Origin: Cytophagales bacterium
Lineage (GTDB): Bacteria > Bacteroidota > Bacteroidia > Cytophagales > Thermoflexibacteraceae
Assembly: GCA_013299115.1 (NCBI GenBank)
Contig: JAAFKA010000011.1
Location: 104,338-168,337 of the forward strand
Direction: 5' to 3'
Length of the DNA: 64,000 bases
Numbering within the stretch: the first letter of the stretch is position 1; each line of letters begins with the position of its first letter. Both the position numbers and the translations under genes were made by a program. Shown here piece by piece: positions 58,096 through 64,000 of this stretch. The notes under the pieces are model-generated. The model was not told where the DNA came from. It saw only the letters and a list, made by a program, of their open reading frames with translations, and did not search any database.

Positions 58096-59445
58096 ATGAA
58101 AAACCTAATTATTACCGCAGCCTTAGCCTTTGCGATAGGCACTGCTGCCCAAGCCCAATCGGTGGCTATCAACACTTCGGGTGCTGCTGCCAATAGTTCG
58201 GCAATTCTTGACGTGAGTAGTACCAACAAAGGGGTGCTTTTCCCACAAATGACCTTAGCCCAACGAAATGCCATTACCACGCCAGCAACAGGTTTGCTTG
58301 TATGGCAGATAGATGGCACAGTAGGCTACTATTATAATGCAGGTACACCAGCAAGCCCCAACTGGATACAATTAGGGGCGACAGGTCCCGCAGGACCTAC
58401 TGGTGCAACGGGAGCTACTGGAGCAACAGGTGCTACTGGTGCAACAGGAGCTGCGGGGGCAACAGGTGCAGGCGTTGTTACAGGAGGCACAGCAGGACAG
58501 GTGCTTACCAAAGTTGATGCCACCAATTTTAATACCACTTGGAGTAGCAACATTGCTGGCAATGCAGCCAATGTAACAGGTACGGTAGCTGTTGCTAATG
58601 GTGGTACAGGTTCAACTACACAAGCAGGAGCAAGAACCAACTTAGGTTTAGGAACTTTGGCAACTGCAAGCACTGTAACAAGTGCCGACATCACTGACGG
58701 AACAATAACAAATGCTGACATTAACGCAAGTGCAGCTATTGCAGGTTCTAAAATATCGGGCAACATTGCTGGCAATGCAGCCAACGTAACAGGTACAGTG
58801 GCTGTTGCTAATGGTGGCACAGGACAAACCACAGCCAATGGTGCTTTAAATGCTTTATTACCTACACAAGCAAGTAATTCGGGAAAAGTTTTGCAAACTG
58901 ATGGCACCAATGCAACATGGCAGACACCTGCGGGCGGAAGCTTGCCTACACAAACAGGCAATGCAGATAAATTTCTAACAACTAATGGCACAACTGCAAG
59001 CTGGGCAACTATTCATACGGCTGTTTATGATGCTAATAATGTAAAGTTAGGAACTGTTGTAAATGTAAATGCAAATAATATCCTGATAATGACCTCGACA
59101 GGGCACCTTCTACTAATTGGTTTTAATGGTGCTTTTGTCCCTCAACAGATATGGTGGACTGGTGCTGGTTGCACAGGAACTCTTTATCTCAATAATGGAA
59201 ATACATTAGGAGCTACAAGGTACTCAAAGTTTTTAGCTTATTCAGGTGTTACTTCTACATTATATTCTATGTCAAACCCAGATGCAAATGGAATATCTAC
59301 AACAGTGGCTATAACAGCTGTTAGCATAGAAAATTCAGGTGTATGTAGTGTAAGTTCAGGTACAGCAGGTTATGCCCTAACACCAATTACGTCTGCTGCT
59401 GCTGGTTTACCTGCTACCATAGTTGCACCTTTGCAAATACGATAA
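58096..59445 (+). CDS. modular secreted protein, tandem paralogue 3 (collagen-like tract)
   Basis: 449 residues. The N-terminal signal and [55 protein letters not shown] are shared with paralogue 4. A collagen-like Gly-x-Thr tract follows (about 98-125, GPAGPTGATGATGATGATG and on to GAAGATGAG), then the common spacer (NIAGNAANVTGTVAVANGGTG, NLGLGTLATASTVTSADITDGTI). The C-terminal ~140 residues are unique (beta-rich). It starts with the same 35-bp upstream sequence as paralogue 4. It is probably a trimeric fibre-like surface protein. Confidence 0.82.
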   Translation: MKNLIITAALAFAIGTAAQAQSVAINTSGAAANSSAILDVSSTNKGVLFPQMTLAQRNAITTPATGLLVWQIDGTVGYYYNAGTPASPNWIQLGATGPAGPTGATGATGATGATGATGAAGATGAGVVTGGTAGQVLTKVDATNFNTTWSSNIAGNAANVTGTVAVANGGTGSTTQAGARTNLGLGTLATASTVTSADITDGTITNADINASAAIAGSKISGNIAGNAANVTGTVAVANGGTGQTTANGALNALLPTQASNSGKVLQTDGTNATWQTPAGGSLPTQTGNADKFLTTNGTTASWATIHTAVYDANNVKLGTVVNVNANNILIMTSTGHLLLIGFNGAFVPQQIWWTGAGCTGTLYLNNGNTLGATRYSKFLAYSGVTSTLYSMSNPDANGISTTVAITAVSIENSGVCSVSSGTAGYALTPITSAAAGLPATIVAPLQIR

Positions 59446-59463
59446 TTTAATAGTCCTTCATAA

Positions 59464-59502
59464 AAATTTATATTGCAAGGCTTAGCTTTGCAATATAAAT
59501 TT
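59464..59502 (+). terminator. terminator after paralogue 3
   Basis: AAATTTATATTGCAA (59464-59478) pairs perfectly with TTGCAATATAAATTT (59488-59502), about 20 bp after the stop codon. Confidence 0.75.
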
Positions 59503-59570
59503 AATAATTCCAAAAATAATCTTACATTTGACTAATTTTATTGCATTACTAAAACTTAAAATCATCTTCA

Positions 59571-60860
59571 ATGAAAAACTTACTCTTTACCGCAGCCTTA
59601 GCCTTTGGAATTGGCACTGCTGCCCAAGCCCAATCGGTGGCTATCAACACTTCGGGTGCTGCTGCCAATAGTTCGGCAATTTTAGACGTGAGCAGCACCA
59701 ACAAAGGGGTGCTTTTCCCACAAATGACCTTAGCCCAACGAAATGCCATTGCCACGCCTGCAACTGGTTTACTCGTATGGCAGATAGATGGCACAGTAGG
59801 CTACTATTACAATGCAGGTACACCAGCAAGCCCCAACTGGATACAATTAGGGGCGACAGGTCCCGCAGGACCTACTGGTGCGACGGGAGCAACAGGTGCT
59901 ACTGGTGCAACAGGAGCTACGGGTGCAACAGGTGCAGGCGTTGTTACAGGAGGCACAGCAGGACAGGTGCTTACCAAAGTTGATGCCACCAATTTTAATA
60001 CCACTTGGAGTAGCAACATTGCTGGCAATGCAGCCAATGTAACAGGTACGGTAGCATTGACAAACGGAGGGACAGGGGCAACCACCGCAGGAGGTGCAAG
60101 AACCAACTTAGGTTTAGGAACTTTGGCAACTGCAAGCACTGTTACAAGTGCCGACATCACTGACGGAACAATAACAAATGCTGACATTAACGCAAGTGCA
60201 GCCATTGCAGGTTCAAAAATATCTGGCAACATTGCTGGCAATGCAGCCAACGTAACAGGTACAGTGGCTGTTGCTAATGGTGGCACAGGACAAACCACAG
60301 CCAATGGTGCTTTAAATGCTTTATTACCTACACAAGCAAGTAATTCAGGAAAAGTTTTGCAAACTGATGGTACCAATGCAACATGGCAGACACCTGCGGG
60401 CGGAGGAGGCACTAATTTATTTGTAACCAAAGCAGCCAATCAAGTTGTAAGCGTAACTTCTCCTACTTATGCAGATATCCTAAGCATCAATTTGGCAGCA
60501 GGAAAAACGTATGCAATTTATACAGCAGCTTTTGTAAACAGAGTGGGAGCAACAAGTGGGGCTATTACTTTCAGGTTACATTATACAGGTACAGCAAGTA
60601 CAGGTTATGGTGTTACTACTTTTGGTAATTCTGTCATTGTGGGTACTTCTTTTAGCTCTGCGGGTTCTCACGATTTAGAAACTGCGGGTATTGGTACTAA
60701 TGCTACTCTAACTGTGTCTCCTAAAAATCTGTTAGATTTTTACATCACAACGACTACTGCTGGTACACTAACAGTGCAGGCAGCAAGAGCAACGACCAAT
60801 ACTACTATTGATTTCAATGTGCGTGAAGGAAGTTATATTTACGCTATTCCGATGAACTAA
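59571..60860 (+). CDS. modular secreted protein, tandem paralogue 4 (collagen-like tract)
   Basis: 429 residues. It is nearly identical to paralogue 3 through the signal, conserved block, collagen-like tract and spacer (to about residue 280), with small differences: the tract has one Gly-Ala-Thr unit fewer and reads GATGATGAG where copy 3 reads GAAGATGAG, and one spacer reads VALTNGGTGATTAGGARTNL. After [20 protein letters not shown] the C-terminus is unrelated to copy 3 (KTYAIYTAAFVNRVGATSGAITFRLHYTG...), a beta-sandwich-like domain. This is sharp switching of tips on a common stalk. Confidence 0.82.
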   Translation: MKNLLFTAALAFGIGTAAQAQSVAINTSGAAANSSAILDVSSTNKGVLFPQMTLAQRNAIATPATGLLVWQIDGTVGYYYNAGTPASPNWIQLGATGPAGPTGATGATGATGATGATGATGAGVVTGGTAGQVLTKVDATNFNTTWSSNIAGNAANVTGTVALTNGGTGATTAGGARTNLGLGTLATASTVTSADITDGTITNADINASAAIAGSKISGNIAGNAANVTGTVAVANGGTGQTTANGALNALLPTQASNSGKVLQTDGTNATWQTPAGGGGTNLFVTKAANQVVSVTSPTYADILSINLAAGKTYAIYTAAFVNRVGATSGAITFRLHYTGTASTGYGVTTFGNSVIVGTSFSSAGSHDLETAGIGTNATLTVSPKNLLDFYITTTTAGTLTVQAARATTNTTIDFNVREGSYIYAIPMN

Positions 60861-61035
60861 TAACAATGTAAGTTTTATGAACTATCAAAGGATAAACAAC
60901 TTTTGAGCAGTTTTAGAAAGAGTAAATTTTGTTTATCAAAAATTTAGTTTCATATCTGCCAAAATTTTAATAACTTCAAAATTAGTTGTAATTTTGGTTG
61001 GAAATTGCATTACCAAAACTCAAAACAATTTTTCA

Positions 61036-62664
61036 ATGAAAAACCTAATTATTACCGCAGCCTTAGTCTTTGGAATTGGCACTGCTGCCCAAGCCCAATC
61101 GGTGGCTATCAACACTTCGGGTGCTGCTGCCGACAATTCGGCAATCTTAGATGTAAGTAGCACCGATAAAGGGGTGTTGATACCAAGAATGACCGCAGCC
61201 CAACGGACTGCTATCACAGGCACAAATGGCTTGTTAGTCTATCAAACTGATGCCCCCGCAGGGTTTTATTATCACAACGGAACAATTTGGGTGTTGTTAA
61301 GCACCACCACAGATGCCGCAGCCCTTACTTCGGGAACTTTGCCCAATGGTCGTATGCCCGCACTCACAGGGGAGGTTACAACCACAGCAGGTAATGTGGC
61401 TACCACGATTACAGCCAATGCTGTTACAAGTGCAAAAATTGCCGATGGAACTATTGTAAATGCTGATATTGCTAATGCAACCATTGGATTAGGCAAACTA
61501 TCTGCTACAGGTACACCAAGTGCCACCACTTATTTGCAAGGAGATAATACATGGGCAACCATTGCTGCTGTTACAGGTAGTGGTACAGCAAACTTCTATC
61601 CAAAATTTAGTGCTGCAACTACCTTAGCCAATGCTCGTATGCAAGACAATGCTGCTGGTACGGCTACTTCTATTGGTATACCACCAGATGTTAGATATAG
61701 TTTTTACTCCTATAAGAATCAACTTACAGCAACTGGTGATGGACAAAGTAGTATGCTTGGCTATCGTAACAGAGACTCCCAAAATGATGGAACAGGTTAT
61801 GGGATTAATACTAGTAACAATGCTACAGGTGGATATAACTTTTGGGGAGATGTATATACTTTTGGAGTTGCGGGGCATAGTTATAATGACTATTCACGGA
61901 CTGGTGGTGTTTTAGGAGCCGAGCAAGGTGGTACTTACTGGGGTTCTCTTGGATATAGAAATAGTGGCTCAATAAACTATGGTGTTTATGGGTCAGCAGC
62001 CTATGCAAATGGGACAGGTAGGGTCATCCAAAATCAGGCAGTAGGCATTGGAGGAGGTTTCTATGGAGATTTAATGGGTGCATGGGCAAATGGTGAAGTG
62101 ATGGGTTTAGTAACTAACGGAAACCTATTTGCCAGTTATAATATGGGAAATACCTATACTACAGGTAAAAACATAGAGATAGCTGTTAATGCAGATGGAC
62201 AAAAAGTAGCTAAATATGCAAATACTTCTAATGTAGCTAAAATTTATGCAGATGGTTCAGCAATGTTGGAAAATGGAAAAGTAAGGGTAGAATTTGATAA
62301 AAACTATGTACAATCTTTAGCCGATAATAGTGTACCTACTATTACACTTACTCCAATTGGTGGTTGGGCTAATTTATACATAGAAAGTGTGGACAAAGAT
62401 GGTTTTACTGTTGCCAATGCAGCAAAAGACAGCGAAAATCCCAATATTAAATTTAATTGGTTGGCTTGTGGTACAGAGAAAACAGCAAACAATGTCAATA
62501 AAGATATTTTAGACCCAACATTTGATAATAATCTCAAACAGGTTTTGTTTAATGAGGGAAATCTAAAAGAACAAGCAAAACCAATGTGGTGGGATGGCAA
62601 AAAAGTGAGATTTACAACGCCACCTAATGAACAACAAGAAGAATTATTACGTAGTAAAAAATAA
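61036..62664 (+). CDS. modular secreted protein, tandem paralogue 5
   Basis: 542 residues. The ATG at 61036 opens the shared signal; an upstream in-frame ATG at 60994 would spoil it and is rejected. The conserved block and spacer match paralogues 1 and 2 to about residue 145 ([47 protein letters not shown]). The rest (about 390 residues) is different: a tail-fibre-like region rich in Gly, Tyr and Asn (YGINTSNNATGGYNFWGD, GVLGAEQGGTYWGSLGYRNSGS), then a C-terminal domain (VTIT/LTPIGGWANLYIESVDKDGFTVANA-type, WLACGTEK, ending PNEQQEELLRSKK). It is the longest copy. Confidence 0.8.
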   Translation: MKNLIITAALVFGIGTAAQAQSVAINTSGAAADNSAILDVSSTDKGVLIPRMTAAQRTAITGTNGLLVYQTDAPAGFYYHNGTIWVLLSTTTDAAALTSGTLPNGRMPALTGEVTTTAGNVATTITANAVTSAKIADGTIVNADIANATIGLGKLSATGTPSATTYLQGDNTWATIAAVTGSGTANFYPKFSAATTLANARMQDNAAGTATSIGIPPDVRYSFYSYKNQLTATGDGQSSMLGYRNRDSQNDGTGYGINTSNNATGGYNFWGDVYTFGVAGHSYNDYSRTGGVLGAEQGGTYWGSLGYRNSGSINYGVYGSAAYANGTGRVIQNQAVGIGGGFYGDLMGAWANGEVMGLVTNGNLFASYNMGNTYTTGKNIEIAVNADGQKVAKYANTSNVAKIYADGSAMLENGKVRVEFDKNYVQSLADNSVPTITLTPIGGWANLYIESVDKDGFTVANAAKDSENPNIKFNWLACGTEKTANNVNKDILDPTFDNNLKQVLFNEGNLKEQAKPMWWDGKKVRFTTPPNEQQEELLRSKK

Positions 62665-62807
62665 CCTAATAAACTTTCAAAAACTTTATAGTTATTTTTG
62701 AATTGACAAATAAGTAACAGTAAAAACTTTTCTATTTTGTCGGAGGTTGCAAACAATGACGAAATAGAAAAATTAACATTCATTTTTCATTTAACACACA
62801 TATTTTT

Positions 62808-64000
62808 ATGAAAAAAATAGCATTTATAGCCACTTTGCTTGCCCTCAGCTATCAGGGCTATGCACAAGTGCGGGCTGATGGGGCTGTACGAATTGTAACA
62901 TCGGGAGCAGCTTACATCGTTGCCAGTGGAGATGTGCAGGTAAACGCAGGGGCAACCCTTACCCACGCCACAGGCTCGGTTATCAAACTCAATGGCACTG
63001 CCCAAAACCTTAGTTTTGGTACAAGCACCACCTTAGATAAATTGGAAGTTAGTGCAGCAGGCAATAAAACCTTGCAACAGGCGCTAACAGTAACCTCCGA
63101 TTTGTCTTTTGCCAATGCAGGCAAATTGGTTTTGGGAACAAACAACTTGACGTTGGGGGCTTCGGCAACTAACAATGCTTCGGCTGCAAATGGCTACGTG
63201 GTAGCAGCAAGTACAGGCAATTTGTTGCACAGCTACAACGCAGCAGCCAACAAAACTTTTCCTGTCGGAGATGCTACTAACTACACTCCCTTAACACTCA
63301 ATATGACTGCTGCCACAGGCACAGGCACAGTGGGCGTAAACGTAGTGGGAGGTAGCCGTTTTGCAAGTGCAGACGCAACCAACTACTTAAACCGTTATTG
63401 GAACATAGCAGTCAATACTTTGACAGGCGTACAAGGCACACTATCAGGCACTTATGCTTCGGGTGAGTTAGTCGGTGGCACTGCTGTAAAACCAGCTTAC
63501 CACAATGGTACAAGTTTCACTTATGGTGCAACGGACATCACAGCCAGCCCAACGCCGACTGTAACAGTCAATCCTTTTGCTGCCACAGGCACATTTACAG
63601 GTTCGGCAGTGATAGGAGCCCCTGCCCCTACGATGAGCAACTTTACACCAACTTCTGGTGGTGTAGATGTTACGGTTACCATTACAGGCACAAACTTCAC
63701 AGGGGCAACTGCGGTTAGCATTGGCAATGTAGCTGCAAGGAGTTTTACAGTGGTGAGTGCCACCTCCATTACTGCTGTTGTCAATGATGCCTTTACCACA
63801 GGTTTGGTCAGTGTTACCACGCCTGGCGGTACAATTACTTCTACTGCTTTGGCAACGCCCAACTACACCAAAGTTGTTTGTACCCATTCGTTGAGTAGCA
63901 TATCAGCCACCAATGAATTGCAAGGCAATGGTTTTGCTGGCATTCGGGTCGGTTGGATAAATGGCGAAACAACTTTTGATGCGACCCGCAGAATTTTAGT
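62808..64000 (+). CDS. secreted protein with IPT/TIG domain, truncated by the window end
   Basis: It starts MKKIAFIATLLALSYQGYAQ (signal peptide) and stays open to the end of the window (about 397 codons seen). The region RIVTSGAAYIVASGDVQVNAGATLTHATGS, then QNLSFGTSTTLDKLEVSA and LNRYWNIAV, is the layout of Bacteroidota surface proteins that describe layers of beta-strands. Residues about 266-350 (APAPTMSNFTPTSGGVDVTVTITGTNFTGATAVSIGNVAARSFTVVSATSITAVV) form an IPT/TIG immunoglobulin-like domain. It probably continues with a T9SS tail beyond the window. The start is supported by the clear signal peptide. Confidence 0.8.
   Translation, partial: MKKIAFIATLLALSYQGYAQVRADGAVRIVTSGAAYIVASGDVQVNAGATLTHATGSVIKLNGTAQNLSFGTSTTLDKLEVSAAGNKTLQQALTVTSDLSFANAGKLVLGTNNLTLGASATNNASAANGYVVAASTGNLLHSYNAAANKTFPVGDATNYTPLTLNMTAATGTGTVGVNVVGGSRFASADATNYLNRYWNIAVNTLTGVQGTLSGTYASGELVGGTAVKPAYHNGTSFTYGATDITASPTPTVTVNPFAATGTFTGSAVIGAPAPTMSNFTPTSGGVDVTVTITGTNFTGATAVSIGNVAARSFTVVSATSITAVVNDAFTTGLVSVTTPGGTITSTALATPNYTKVVCTHSLSSISATNELQGNGFAGIRVGWINGETTFDATRRIL

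Noticed and set aside
54721..61529. Valine/alanine/proline-rich minus-strand frames in the modular paralogues
   Set aside because: They recur at equivalent positions in all copies and are antisense to the Thr/Ala/Gly-rich spacer; shadows of repeated sequence.
63468..63887. 139-codon minus-strand frame near the window end
   Set aside because: It is antisense to the IPT/TIG-domain protein, whose plus-strand frame has a signal peptide and is continuously open.

Overview
The window looks like a chromosome segment of a Bacteroidota bacterium, most likely from the Cytophagales side of the phylum. It is AT-rich. Its secreted proteins carry Sec signals, and the giant adhesin ends in a type IX secretion (T9SS) C-terminal domain. 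Several promoters show the Bacteroidota -7 box TAnnTTTG, and clear Shine-Dalgarno sequences are scarce. The ribosomal alpha operon, dnaK, hemA, L-2-hydroxyglutarate oxidase, the AddB-like nuclease and the cystathionine-beta-synthase-like enzyme are ordinary for the group. The species cannot be named from the sequence alone. No tRNA, rRNA or CRISPR array was seen.

Layout. 0-2 kb: a DUF2147 protein and an outer-membrane barrel. 2-2.6 kb: a gene-free stretch with a relic of the PriA zinc finger and nested palindromes. 2.6-11.4 kb: one 2927-residue surface protein (Calx-beta repeats, CUB-like modules, three LRR-plus-Ig-like rounds, T9SS tail). 11.5-14.9 kb (minus): an ECF sigma factor, a membrane-anchored possible regulator, a Spy/CpxP-like protein and an HlyD-type lipoprotein, a plausible envelope-stress group. 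14.9-38.4 kb: mixed housekeeping and signalling genes, including a transglutaminase-like protein, dnaK, mazEF, hemA, an Rpn-family nuclease, two flavin oxidoreductases, a TPR-GAF-SpoIIE phosphatase, an AddB-like nuclease, folB and a histidine kinase. 38.6-44 kb (minus): rpmJ-rpsM-rpsK-rpsD-rpoA-rplQ behind a clear promoter, and a solitary atpA. 44-48.7 kb: two tandem FKBP isomerases, a small lipoprotein and the CBS-like enzyme.

49-53.4 kb is the most unusual part. Small minus-strand genes (an EAD11-like adaptor domain, an S1-domain protein, a 5'-truncated membrane protein, a Cys-rich protein, a tiny membrane protein and two Rpn nucleases) are separated by about 123-bp imperfect palindromes. 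These run from an AAC core to a GTT core, and three of the four begin 9-11 bp after a stop codon. This is the architecture of an integron cassette array (attC sites) without an integrase in view. An IS5-like insertion sequence with TA target duplications and a probable -1 frameshift follows immediately. Two 89-bp MITEs elsewhere share its ends.

54.4-64 kb holds five tandem paralogous secreted proteins. They have nearly identical N-terminal and middle regions but unrelated C-termini (one a phage-tail-collar domain; two with Gly-Ala-Thr collagen-like tracts). Two restriction-endonuclease-fold genes sit between the first and second, and an IPT/TIG-domain surface protein is cut by the window end. 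Intergenic regions throughout carry several families of short palindromic repeats.
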